Shown one piece after another: positions 36,567 through 46,141 of a stretch of 64,000 nt of DNA (positions within the stretch are counted from its first letter, which is position 1; each line of letters starts with the position of its first letter). The stretch spans positions 186,001 through 250,000 of the forward strand of contig JADJAH010000038.1 of assembly GCA_016704345.1 (NCBI GenBank), given 5' to 3'. Below the pieces are notes generated by a model. That model was not told where the DNA came from, searched no databases, and worked only from the letters and a program-made list of their open reading frames with translations. The DNA is from Ignavibacteria bacterium (GTDB taxonomy: Bacteria > Bacteroidota > Ignavibacteria > Tepidaquicellales > Tepidaquicellaceae). The position numbers and the translations under genes are program-made.

Positions 36567-38294
36567 TCAGCTTATTACTTTTTTTGCTCTTGCAAGATAG
36601 CCTCTTCTGTCCTCAAGTCCGTTTAGTCCGCCGTTGATTTTCTTTGTAACTGCTACAATGTTATCCTGATCTGCAAGTGCATTGATCTTTCTCGTCATCC
36701 AGTACCAACCCGCTGCACCGGCACTATGCAAAGGTTCCAACGCTATTCTCTGAGGATTCTTTATCAGATCAGGATCGCCAACATAGTTTGCATATTGAGT
36801 ATGATTATGCCTGCCTGTAAGTTGGATCAAGCCATGCCCTTTGAATTTTCTTCCGTCACCCGGTTCCGTGTTGCCAAGGTCTGCCCTTCCTTCATATGCC
36901 GCTCCACTGGCGATCTCTTCTTTGTAGCGCAGGCTTCCGCTTTCATGTCCAACTTGCGCGAGGAAATGCATAATGCGAAGCGGAGTGTTGATCTCATACT
37001 TCTCCATCACTTTGTTGATGGGATCTACGAACAGCTCAACATCGGCTGACTTTGCGCCGCGCATTATGAAAGTCAATTGCTCTTTTGTAATTCCTTTTCC
37101 ACCTCCGGATGTTACTATGATTTCTTCCTCAGGATATTTGAAACCACTTTCAGCAGCCTTCTTGAATGTATTTGGACCGGCAATTCCATCCGCTTTAAGT
37201 CCATTGTCTCTCTGAAATGCTATAGTTCCTTTGAACGTCTTGTTGCCGAAATCACCGTCAGCAGTGCCGACATTATAACCCATCTTGTTGAGAAAATTCT
37301 GCCAGGCTTTTACAAGTTTGCCTTTGGAGCCAATCTTTATCAGTGTAACTCCATCAAACTTAAGCACTGTGGTTCCGGTGCTGTAAAATCCTGCTTCAGC
37401 ATTTGTAAAAGGCGACTGTCTTTCAAAATCAGGATCTTCCGGACCAATTGAAAACACATTTGGCGTTTGATGCGATGGCATCTGCGAAATAATTCTGCTG
37501 TGAAATTTTTCATAATTGGAGTTGAACTTTCCCCCGTTCCATGTAATAAGCAATCTGTCGGTGAAATCACTGTTGTGAAACGCATCCGGACTTGCTCCCG
37601 ATTCCTGATTATCCTGACATCCGGAGAGCAACATAACTGATGCTTTTATAGCCCAGGGATATTCACTTACATTTAACACTCCTCCTTCAGCTACAGAATC
37701 CTTCTTGGACTTCTTACTTGTCTTCTTCTTTAGCACATCACGCTGAATCTTTTCATAGAACTTCCTTCTTCTTGCTTCTGAAGCTATGCCTACTATCAAT
37801 GGCATGCTCTTGATGAGATTCCTCTTGAGATTATAACCGCGTGAAGATTTTCTTACCGCGGCTTTCACTACCGTACCGCTGTGACAAGAATCAGACAAGA
37901 CATAGATCCTTACTCCGGGCTGAAATTCAGAAAGACATGCATACAACTCATCGTCAATTAACTCTCCGTCATACAAGCACCAGGTTTCATCACTGTTATC
38001 ATCCTCATCTTTATTTGTATCTGTTACCTGACCCCCATGTCCTGAATAGTATAATAACAGATAATCATCTGCACTCAGAGCCTTCGCATATTCTGCAAGC
38101 TTCTTCAAAACATTATTGCGAGTTGCGCTTTTTGTAAGAAGGAGATCGTTCTTGTCGTAGCTCAGAGATACTGCGACTTTGTTTATGTCTTCTGCATCCT
38201 TCTCGCAGCATGCAAGAGCACCGTCCCATTCGCCGTCGTATGCCTTTGGATCAACAAGATTCAATCCGATGCTTAGTGAATATTTTTTACCCAT
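36567..38294 (-). CDS. Caspase-like protease fused to PG-binding and GH19 lysozyme/chitinase domains
   Basis: 575 residues, no signal peptide. Residues 1-290: caspase-like (C14, metacaspase type) domain with His-86 in YYSGHGGQ and Cys-137 in SDSCHSG, and an acidic pocket DETWCLYDGELIDDE. Residues about 320-380: PG_binding_1 domain (LVKAWQNFLNKMGYNVGTADG, DGIAGPNTFKKA). Residues about 400-575: GH19 fold with the catalytic Glu-451 in VGHESGSLRYKEE and a KFKGHGLIQLTGRHNH substrate segment. A protease joined to a cell-wall hydrolase in one cytoplasmic chain is unusual. The caspase part is closely related to the adjacent gene, 30 bp upstream. Possible roles: injected effector, lysis on activation, or self-maturation of the hydrolase; all inferred. 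Confidence 0.88.
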   Translation of the reverse strand: MGKKYSLSIGLNLVDPKAYDGEWDGALACCEKDAEDINKVAVSLSYDKNDLLLTKSATRNNVLKKLAEYAKALSADDYLLLYYSGHGGQVTDTNKDEDDNSDETWCLYDGELIDDELYACLSEFQPGVRIYVLSDSCHSGTVVKAAVRKSSRGYNLKRNLIKSMPLIVGIASEARRRKFYEKIQRDVLKKKTSKKSKKDSVAEGGVLNVSEYPWAIKASVMLLSGCQDNQESGASPDAFHNSDFTDRLLITWNGGKFNSNYEKFHSRIISQMPSHQTPNVFSIGPEDPDFERQSPFTNAEAGFYSTGTTVLKFDGVTLIKIGSKGKLVKAWQNFLNKMGYNVGTADGDFGNKTFKGTIAFQRDNGLKADGIAGPNTFKKAAESGFKYPEEEIIVTSGGGKGITKEQLTFIMRGAKSADVELFVDPINKVMEKYEINTPLRIMHFLAQVGHESGSLRYKEEIASGAAYEGRADLGNTEPGDGRKFKGHGLIQLTGRHNHTQYANYVGDPDLIKNPQRIALEPLHSAGAAGWYWMTRKINALADQDNIVAVTKKINGGLNGLEDRRGYLARAKKVIS

Positions 38295-38324
38295 AACAAA
38301 AATAATTTTATAGTTTTTAAATTG

Positions 38325-39182
38325 TTATTTGGAATTCGCAAATGGTTTCTGAAGTCCAAAGTCAGTATCTCTTGCTCCTACGTTATAAAGCCGCGGAGTT
38401 TGATCTGGAGGCATAAGATCAAGGATCTTCTTGTGAAACAGTTTGTAGCTGCCTTTGAATGATCCGTTTTTCCATACCTTCATCATCATCGCAGTGAATA
38501 CACTGTTGATAGGGCCTGCCTGTGAGTACTGATTGTCCTGACAACCCGAAATCAGTTTTACGGATGCGCGGGTACTGAAGGCATAGTCTTTGTTCTTAGG
38601 GTTCGAAATCTTCATAAGATCATTTGATTGTATCTTGTCGTACAGAGTTCGTTTACGTAGGTATGCTTTGCCGGTAACTTCATCAGGCATGAATTTATAC
38701 ATCTTCTTCTTCAGCGGTCCTATGCTTTCATCGGCGTTCAACATTGCAACCTTTGCCACAGTGCCGCTATGGCAACTGTCTGACAGCATAAAAATTCTGA
38801 CACCCTCCTTAAACGAAGAAAACGCATAGTAGATCTCATCATCAATAAGCTGACCGTTGTAAAGACACCATGTTTCATCGTAAGCGTCCGCTTCATCGCC
38901 GTTAACATCAGACACCTGTCCGCCGTGACCGGAATAATAGATTACAAACAAGTCACCTTTCTTAAGATCTTTTGCAGCATCTTTGAATGCCTTGAGTACA
39001 TTATTTCTGGTTGCCTTCTTTGTCTTCAGAAGAGTTCGCTTCTTGTAGCCGAGTGATTTTGCCAGCGAATCAATGTCTTCGGCATCTTTCTCACAGCAAG
39101 GCAGGTAACCGTCCCACTCGCCGTCATAGTCCGCCGGGTTAACCTTGTTGACGCCGATGGATAGTGAATATTGCTTTGGCAT
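38325..39182 (-). CDS. Caspase-like (metacaspase-type) protease
   Basis: 285 residues, a stand-alone caspase domain. The catalytic dyad is His-86 (YYSGHGGQ) and Cys-137 (SDSCHSG), with the DETWCLYNGQLIDDE pocket that in metacaspases favours Arg/Lys at P1. The start MPKQYSLSIGVNKVNPADYDGEWDG is shared with the fusion protein downstream, showing a tandem duplication in which one copy gained PG-binding and GH19 domains. No signal peptide. It lies 24 bp after the papain-hydrolase gene and 30 bp before the fusion gene, so an operon is very likely. Bacterial caspase homologs often act in programmed cell death or as conflict effectors (established); the specific role here is unknown. Confidence 0.88.
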   Translation of the reverse strand: MPKQYSLSIGVNKVNPADYDGEWDGYLPCCEKDAEDIDSLAKSLGYKKRTLLKTKKATRNNVLKAFKDAAKDLKKGDLFVIYYSGHGGQVSDVNGDEADAYDETWCLYNGQLIDDEIYYAFSSFKEGVRIFMLSDSCHSGTVAKVAMLNADESIGPLKKKMYKFMPDEVTGKAYLRKRTLYDKIQSNDLMKISNPKNKDYAFSTRASVKLISGCQDNQYSQAGPINSVFTAMMMKVWKNGSFKGSYKLFHKKILDLMPPDQTPRLYNVGARDTDFGLQKPFANSK

Positions 39183-39206
39183 ATTTTTGATGTTAAGTTT
39201 CAGAAA

Positions 39207-41380
39207 TTATTTTTGGTTTAGAAATTCAACTCTTTCATCTATCGAGATCTTTGACGGCCTGATGCTGATTTCTGCACCGGACTTCTTTGAGAATGATTTT
39301 GCTGTTACCGACTTATTCAGCACTGATGCAATTGACGATTCGAGGCAGTTTTTGTCATCGTCAAAACCGCTGTGCGTTTGCGAGTTGCACAATTCAAAAT
39401 CATTTGGAGATTTGATCCAGTCAACATTATGTTTTTCGAAAAGCGCCTTAAGCATGATTGCGTTGTGACTGCACTTTTCAAACTGCATTCTCATCTCTTC
39501 ATTGTTGATCTTTGCCAGTTCCTTTGCTTCCCAAAATTCAGGATTGATGAACTTTTCCATGCCGAGTAAAGGCGTGCCATAAGGAAGTGTTACGGGGACG
39601 CGCGGTGTTTCTTCGAAAGAATTCGACACAAGATATAGCAGAGACTTGTTGTATATCGAAGCGCAATTGTCATTCTGTTCGCCGGTATCTGTCAGGGTGT
39701 ACAGATTAAAATCTTTTAACTTTCCACTGGAGATGGCAGGTTCGTAGTAATGCATGAAGTGATCAATTGTACAAGCGGGCGCCCAGAGAGTACAGGAGTT
39801 TATTGTTATGTTTCGCTTTGTTAAAAATTCTATTACGGGACCAAGGAAGATACTTCCGGCACTATGACCGATCAGATTTATTTCGTAATCATTTTTCTTA
39901 TCACTTTTAATTTTCTCAAGCAATGAAGTCAGGTAAATGTTTGCTCCGCCATCGCTGTCAAGTGTTGCACTCATAGCATTTTCTTTCATCTCATCCCAAA
40001 GCAACTTTCCCGGTTCGCGAACAAGATATTCAAAAGATCATCAGCCCTGTCCATCATAAAATCTCTGATTCCACCAAGCACATCTTTTGTCTTTCTCTTG
40101 TTCAAAGCGTCACTAAGTATGTTCTTTACTGTACTCCAGAAATCTGAATGCCACATGAAAAACACAGGAAAGATCTCATTGCTCAGCAATGTCTCTCTGT
40201 AATCAGAGAGGCGCTGAAGTATTGATTCTTCAGGTACAAGTCCACCATGCGCGTAGAGAAGTATTCTTCTTTTGTTCCACTTCTTTTCGGATGAATTGAT
40301 CGTCACATCCATTCCGTTTATAATGTGTGTCAGTGAATTCTTTCCGTGACCGTAAGTTCCTTCCTGCTTAAGGTGTCCGTCATTGCCAATGCTAATCAAG
40401 TGAGAGCGGAACTGATAAAATGAAGATTCATTCTTCACATTCTTGCTTACTGAATATGCGGATGATTTCGCATCGCCGCTCTTGAGATTTACCGGAACTC
40501 CGAGACGCGCGACCCACACGTCAGTGCCGTTCAAAAGCCACTCATCGTATGAAACTTTTGCAAATCCTTTGTCACCCCATTTTTCTCCCCACGAATTCTG
40601 AATCCAGAACCCGTCTCTGTCATATGCAACAATCGAGAATGCATGCGCACCAATTAGAGTGAAATTATTAGGATCAAATTCAATAATGTGTTCATGCAAG
40701 ATATTCCCCCTCTTGTCTTTTCCTTTTACTTGCCTTACGGGAGTTCTCCAGTTCTCATGTACTTTGGCTGTTGCGTAAAGTATTCCAACCTCTGCCATGG
40801 CGCTATGCATAGCAACAAGATCTTTGTGATTGACTCTGAAGTATGCTCCAAGCGGTCGTGATCTTGCATCGTCAATAAGATTCATGTAGTTGTTATCTTC
40901 TCCGCCTTCGAATCGCATCTTCTCCCAAAACTCGTCAAGCTTGTTTGAGCAAACACCGTGTTTGTGCCATGCCTTTATTGCACCTCTTGCACTTGAACCG
41001 GAATACTTTTCTCCGGGCCATTCATCATACCGCCGTGCAAATCGATATAACATTTTTGGACTCACACTTTCCTTATCCGGCATTTTCATCCTTGATCTCA
41101 AAAGAAAGTTTGCAACATTTGCCAATGCATATCCCGTGCATGCTCCATCTTTTCCCTGATCAAGGATCAGCACATCATTTCCGCACCTTTGCTTGTATTC
41201 TTCAAGAGAAATCTCCGGAGGAACTTCACTAAGAGTGGGAACAAACATGAGGTCGCGGAAATCAACTGTATCTGGTCTGGCATTCAGTGAATAGAAAAAA
41301 TCTTCCGCGCTCTTGGATTTTGAAGAAGATTTCTTTGTTGGTTTGGATTTGACTTTTCTAGCGGGAGTTCTCTTTGGCAT
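39207..41380 (-). CDS. Papain-like (C1) protease fused to alpha/beta hydrolase, one frameshift
   Basis: Starts at 41380. A Lys-rich N-terminus without signal peptide is followed by a C1 peptidase domain: Gln-75/Cys-81 in DQGKDGACTG, His-246 in GAHAFSIVAYD and Asn-262 in QNSWGEKWGDKGFAKVSY. From about residue 370 an alpha/beta hydrolase begins (RILLYAHGGLVPEES, with the HGG oxyanion loop). Near 40031 the frame shifts (TTTTGAATATC where LLEYLVREPGK would need TTTTGGAATATC), and the rest continues to 39207 with nucleophile elbow IGHSAGS. Joined length is about 723 residues. The intact motifs on both sides argue for a one-base deletion in the consensus or a very recent mutation. It leads the minus-strand cluster with the two caspases. 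Confidence 0.82.
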
Positions 41381-41421
41381 ACGAATTATTTATGATGTAA
41401 ATTAAAACTAATAGATTCGTA

Positions 41422-41449
41422 TGTCAATAGTATGAACACACTAAATAAT
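41422..41449 (-). promoter_or_regulatory. Possible promoter region of the protease cluster
   Basis: TTGACA on the minus strand (41422-41427), followed 17 bases later toward the gene by TAATTT, ahead of the ATG at 41380. The -10 match is weak, and a TAGTTTTA overlapping it is also close to TAnnTTTG. Sequence resemblance only. Confidence 0.3.
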
Positions 41450-41604
41450 AAGTGACGTTACTCATATTTATACTTGCGCATTTAGATGGAGTTATTGATT
41501 ATTCATCAAGGAAAAATTTTTCCCTATTAAAGTTACGAATACCGTCATAATTTTACCGCAATTCCAAAAACACCTTAGTATAATCTTTCTGATAAACGGT
41601 CATA

Positions 41605-41982
41605 ATTAAGAAGATTTTCATATCGGCAATACTTCTCGCACTTTGCCTGCAAACTAACTACCAGTTGTTTTATTACGTTTTGTTTTCTGCAAACAGAACT
41701 GAACTCACGGAGACAGTCTGCGAAAAAACAAGACCTGCATGCAATGCCTGTTGTTATCTTGACAAGCAGTTAAACGAGAGCGAGAATGAAGAGGCTCCTA
41801 TTGAAAATTCCGGGAGAAGCAACAAGAAGGCTTCCGAAGTCAAGTTGATGGATTATACTCTGTCCAGTTTCATTTGTGAATTGATAGCAAAGAGTAAACA
41901 GAATTCCCGCACAACTGATCAAAACATACCATCCGCAAATTTTACCGGTGAAATTTTTCACCCGCCCGAAGTCCTTTCCTGA
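41605..41982 (+). CDS. Small membrane-anchored CNxCC protein of a metal uptake locus
   Basis: The frame is open from about 41596 and encodes IKKIFISAILLALCLQTNYQLFYYVLF, a signal/anchor helix, then ELTETVCEKTRPACNACCYLDKQLNE and a tail ending IFHPPEVLS. This pattern (N-terminal helix, ELT..C..K..P.CN.CCYL.KQL, C-terminal F.PP) matches small proteins that precede metal-uptake genes in Bacteroidota, known to me as hypothetical. The start codon is unclear: no ATG, GTG or TTG lies at the helix start, so ATT at 41605 or ATA at 41602 would be needed, or a base is wrong. The TTG at 41665 would cut the helix off. Located 45 bp before the Met/His-rich lipoprotein, same strand. The Cys cluster suggests metal binding. 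Confidence 0.6.
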   Translation: MKKIFISAILLALCLQTNYQLFYYVLFSANRTELTETVCEKTRPACNACCYLDKQLNESENEEAPIENSGRSNKKASEVKLMDYTLSSFICELIAKSKQNSRTTDQNIPSANFTGEIFHPPEVLS

Positions 41983-42027
41983 TTCCGGTTTCAAAACATT
42001 TTAAAAACTAAATCAGAAAGGTTTTCC

Positions 42028-42855
42028 ATGAAAAGGCTTATCTTTTCAGCGGCATTCTTGCTGCTTGCATCAATATATATTTCCGGATGTTCAGATTCTG
42101 ATAACACTCAGACTCCGACTAATCCGACTTCTTCACTAAATCTTGTAAGGATTGATTCATCCTATGCCGTTGGCGCAAAAGCCATTGTAGCATTGTATTC
42201 AACAGGTCAGCTAATGACTGGCTACAACAATATTTATGTAGCACTATATGACTCTGCAACAGGCTCTCCGATAACTGATGCTCATGTGAGTTTTATGCCG
42301 ATGATGGACATGGGTTCAATGATGCACTCATCTCCTTATGAATCACCAGAGGGCGCGCTAATCGAAAACAAATGGTTCAAAGGCGCTGTAGTTTTTATCA
42401 TGCCTTCATCAGCCATGACGCCGTGGAGTCTTGAAGTGCATGTTCACAATCATCAGGCAGCAGGTATGCCTGAAGGTCATGCAGAATTCGGATCGCTGTC
42501 AGTTGCTGATAACTCAACCAAATACAAAAGCATTCAGGCAACTGACGGCTCGAGATTGTACTTGTCTTATGTAATGCCCTCCAAACCGATTGTCGGCATC
42601 AATGAATTCGAGTTCACCTTGCACAGAAGAAATGATATGATGACATTTCCGGCAGACTCATCCTACACATGTGATATGTATCCCTGGATGCCGTCAATGG
42701 GCCACAGTTCGCCAAACAACGTGAATCCTGTTCATGATGATATGGGTCACTACAAAGGTCAGGTGAATTTTACTATGACCGGCGACTGGCAGATAAAGGT
42801 ATATCTCAATAAGAACGGTCAGCGCGACTCAACTTATTTTGATCTGGTCTTTTGA
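42028..42855 (+). CDS. Met/His-rich lipoprotein, probable copper binding (YtkA/FixH-like)
   Basis: 275 residues; the signal peptide ends in the lipobox YISGC with Cys-21, so it is lipid-anchored. Three candidate metal clusters: MPMMDMGSMMHSSP (about residues 90-103), HVHNHQAAGMPEGHAEF (138-154) and MYPWMPSMGHSSP with HDDMGHYKG (217-245). The last strand VNFTMTGDWQIKVYLNKNG fits a YtkA/FixH-like Ig fold, a family linked to copper delivery. It sits between the CNxCC small protein and an OprC/NosA-like receptor, which supports copper acquisition or sensing. Clusters of Met with His are typical of periplasmic Cu(I)/Cu(II) binding. The A/G-rich AGAAAGG eight bases before the ATG serves as ribosome-binding site. 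Confidence 0.8.
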   Translation: MKRLIFSAAFLLLASIYISGCSDSDNTQTPTNPTSSLNLVRIDSSYAVGAKAIVALYSTGQLMTGYNNIYVALYDSATGSPITDAHVSFMPMMDMGSMMHSSPYESPEGALIENKWFKGAVVFIMPSSAMTPWSLEVHVHNHQAAGMPEGHAEFGSLSVADNSTKYKSIQATDGSRLYLSYVMPSKPIVGINEFEFTLHRRNDMMTFPADSSYTCDMYPWMPSMGHSSPNNVNPVHDDMGHYKGQVNFTMTGDWQIKVYLNKNGQRDSTYFDLVF

Positions 42856-42876
42856 TCTGCAGACTAATTCTGAATT

Positions 42877-42907
42877 TTACACTGCCTGCATTTCGCGGGC
42901 AGTGTAA
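42877..42907 (+). terminator. Strong hairpin between lipoprotein and receptor genes
   Basis: Thirteen-base stem TTACACTGCCTGC / GCGGGCAGTGTAA with one T-G pair and loop ATTTC, in the 65-bp gap between the two genes. Only a weak T-rich run (TTAATTTA) follows, so it may be a partial terminator or attenuator that lowers receptor expression relative to the lipoprotein, or protect the upstream mRNA end. Confidence 0.65.
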
Positions 42908-42920
42908 TTAATTTACTGAA

Positions 42921-45145
42921 ATGAATAAAATTATCACAATTGTAATTGTGATGTTTTTGGTTCTGTTGAATTCTCAGTCAGGGTTTTCTCAGAAGAAAAT
43001 CGAGGGAGTTGTCTATTCAAGCCATGACGGTGAAGCGCTCGGGGATGTTAAGGTTTATGCTGACGGAAACACCTCGAAGCATAAATGCATCAGTAAAGAG
43101 GATGGAAGTTTTGATTTTGAATATTACGGTTCGAAAGATCCATTGCTTACATTCAGAAGGATCGGATATTTGTCCAAGTCATTGGTATGGAAGTCAGAAC
43201 CTTCACCATTCAAAGTGGTAATGGAAGAGAATCTCCCAAACTCTGAAGAGATAATTGTGAACGGAACTCTGAAAGAAGGCGATGACATGCTCAGCAGTTT
43301 CTATATTACATCAAACCTGAATTCAATCGACGAGCTGATCTCAAAAACTTCCGGAATGACAATTGTTAAGCGGGGAAATTTTGCATCGGAACCGGTAATA
43401 CGCGGCATGAACTCAGACAGAATCAATATCACCATTAACGGAATGAAGATTCAATCTGCCTGCACAGACAAAATGGATCCGGTGACTTCTTATGCTGAAA
43501 CGGATAATCTGAAAAGTATCTCAATTTCAAGAGGCTCTTTTGATGCTGATCATTGCGGCAATATGCAATCCGGAATAGATCTTAAACTCAAAGATGCCGA
43601 GACATTTGAAAGGACAGATTTCTCCGGAAGTTTCAGCGCGGGATATTTGTCTGTCTCGCAGGGAAATAATCTCGAGGGCAGTTTTGATCTCAACACGCCT
43701 GCCTTCGGCTCTGCAGTAAACTTTGCATACAGGTCGAGCGGTGACTATAAAACAGGCAACGGAGAAGTTGTTCCTTACTCCGGGTTCAATAAAATAAATT
43801 TCTCTAACACTAACATTCTTGATGTTGGCAAGAACAGTTCGATAAAAGCCGACATACTGTATGACTATGCCTGGGATATCGGTTATCCTGCATTGACAAT
43901 GGATGTGAAGGATGCTGAAGCATTGATTACAGGACTGGAGTTTGAGTCATTTGATGTTTCATCATTCATCCGCGAACTTGATGCAAGAGTTTACTACAAC
44001 AAAGTCACTCACATCATGGACGATTCCCAGAGAGATAACAGAATCAAAATGGATATGCCTGGATGGACTCAGACATTAGGCGCCTATCTGATATCAACTC
44101 TCGATGCGGGTGGAACTGAACTCAATGCGAAAGCTGATTTCTCTTTAGTAAATGCTAAAGCTGAGATGACAATGTATGTCCCCGGATCTATTCCGATGTA
44201 TATGCTGACCTGGCCTGATGTTGACAAGACAGATGGTACGTTGAGTTTGGGAACAACAAAACAGTTGCTGTCAAAGTTATCACTTTCAGTTAACGGCTGG
44301 GGAGGTTTTGTAAATACTTCGATTGACAATGAGATTGGTATGGGAGAACTGATGATATTCTATCCTGATTTCACCGGCAAGGATTCTAGGTTTGTCGGCG
44401 GAGTTTCTGCAGGCTTCAGATATTTTCCATCGGATGATATCAGCGCAGGGATCAACTACTCATTTAACAAGAGGTCTCACACATCTCAGAGCAGTATGCA
44501 TTCTATATTTTCAACAGGCTCGACTCGTATGACTATGTCGGAGATCCGTATCTGAAGAATGAAACAGTTAACCAGTTTGAGCTGAACGTTCTTGCCAATA
44601 CGGGAAAACTCAGGCTCGAGACTTCCGCTTTCGGTTACTTCTTCAGTGATTACATTCTCGGCGAAGTGAATGAATCACTTTCGGCAATGACAGAAGGATC
44701 GAGGGGAGTCAAGATCTATCAGAATATTCCTTCTGCAAAACTACTTGGCTTTGAACAAACTGCCGATTATCAGATCAGCAGTAAATTCCGTGCGATCAAC
44801 AATATTCAATACACATACGGTGTTGACGATCTGGGAGAATATCTTCCGCAGATTCCACCGCTGATGGGTTCACTGTCAATCAGATTTTCAGAGCAGGATT
44901 ATCTTTTACAGGCAGAAACTGTCTGGGCTGCAGCACAGAGAAATGTCAATGAGATCTACGGTGAATCTCAGAGTCCGTCTTTCGTTGTATTCAATCTTCG
45001 CGGTTCGCTGAAGTTGTTTGAAGCGCTTTCTGTTGATGCCGGAGTTGAGAATATTTTTGACATGTTGTATTACGAACATCTTGACTGGCAGCAGATCCCA
45101 AGACCGGGCAGAAATCTCTACGTTTCGCTTAAGACAGGTTTCTGA
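42921..45145 (+). CDS. TonB-dependent receptor, OprC/NosA-like (copper), one frameshift
   Basis: Signal peptide MNKIITIVIVMFLVLLNSQSGFS, then a carboxypeptidase-regulatory-like domain (KIEGVVYSSHDGEALGDVKVY, residues 26-100), a plug domain with VIRGMNSDRINITINGMKI, and a barrel ending FDMLYYEHLDWQQIPRPGRN and LKTGF. In the plug, Cys-181 and Met-185 in SACTDKMDPVTSY match the copper-binding CxxxM segment of OprC/NosA receptors (established). The frame breaks near 44480: the conserved SEQYAFYIFNRLDSYDYVGDP is encoded in another frame from there on. Joined length is about 740 residues. The last gene of a three-gene plus-strand set; outer membrane import of copper or a copper chelate is inferred from the motif and neighbours. 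Confidence 0.82.
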
Positions 45146-45254
45146 TTCAAGTGATCTTCAAGAATCAGGCGGTGCCGGAACAACTTTGAATATTGTTCTG
45201 CCCTCCTGATTTGTTAATTCTTCTGAACTTTGATTTAGTAAGGGACATTTGTCA

Positions 45255-46106
45255 CTATTTGAGCAATACCATTCTCTTCGTCTCAGAATAATTTCCGGCA
45301 TTGATTGGATTCGACGAGCTCAGCACAAGCTTGTAAAAATAAACTCCGCTCGAAAGCGATGCGGCATTGAAATCATAAGTGTAATTGCCTGCAACTTTGA
45401 ACTCATTGTTCACAAGTCTTTTCACTTCTCTGCCGAGCAAATCATAAACAATCAAATTCACTTTTGAGTCTTGCGGAAGATCAAACGATATCTTTGTTGC
45501 AGGATTGAAAGGATTGGGATAGTTCTAATACATAGCAAATTCAGTCGGAAGAATGTTTGCCTCATACTTGTCTGAAACTTCACCGCCGGTTGACTTCATA
45601 ATTCTGCTTAAGTCATCCGAGATCATTGAAACATGCATGGCGATCGTTTCCGGCTTTCTTGCTTTGACAACATCCTTCAGTGTTCTCATTTCCTGATATT
45701 TCTTCTTCTCGCTGTTTGACGCTTCATTCTTAGTAAGCTTCTCTTCAAGTGACCTTATCTCGCGTGTTTGTTTATTTGTCTGACTTGAAAATGTTTTGGT
45801 GAGCTTTTCGTTGAGAGTTCTTCTGTCATCAGTTGAAAACTTTCTCTTGTCATAAACATCATTTGGGTCATCAATGTAACTGATTATGCTTTCATCTGGT
45901 GCATCATGCATATTCTTGCTGCCTCCGCCCGAACCACCTTGTGAGTTCAGCAGGCTTGTTGCCGCATAGTCCCAGCTTGCAAGCAGTCCTTTTGTAATCC
46001 TTGGAAAGGTCACCCTGAGCTTGACGAAGGGTGACATCATATTTGTGAATACGTCATGCTTCGTCAGGCTCAGCATGACAGTAATGGCTTTCTTATAAAT
46101 GTGCAT
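45255..46106 (-). pseudogene. T9SS sorting-domain fragment with in-frame stop
   Basis: Inverted paralog of 32541-33379. On the minus strand the frame runs MHIYKKAITVMLSL... (translation of the palindromic repeats), then GLLASWDYAATSLLNSQGG, the EKLTKNEASNSEKKK helix and ILPTEFAMY, followed by a TAG where the sister copy has CAG of LHQNYPNPFNP. After that stop the tail continues in the same frame to GNYSETKRMVLLK. So a single nonsense change splits the sorting domain. No signal peptide. It lies directly downstream of the secreted protein at 46142-48859 and may be the severed end of that gene. Confidence 0.75.
46009..46079. repeat. Pair of 27-bp palindromic repeats, inverted copy
   Basis: GTCACCCTGAGC...AGGGTGAC at 46009-46035 and GTCATGC...CAGCATGAC at 46053-46079, separated by 17 bp; the mirror image of the pair at 32550-32620. 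Both pairs precede the same T9SS-tail fragment. Confidence 0.85.
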
Positions 46107-46141
46107 GAGATCATTAGGAACCTTTATTGCCAGTTGACGAA

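Noticed and set aside
34917..41380. Relation of the caspase cluster to CRISPR-guided caspase (type III-E) systems
   Set aside because: No CRISPR array, gRAMP/Cas7-11 or TPR-CHAT architecture is present; the caspases are metacaspase-like.
32541..46089. Composite transposon bounded by the inverted T9SS-tail copies
   Set aside because: No transposase, terminal inverted repeats or target duplication was found; the ends are gene fragments and the interior includes the housekeeping gene mnmE.
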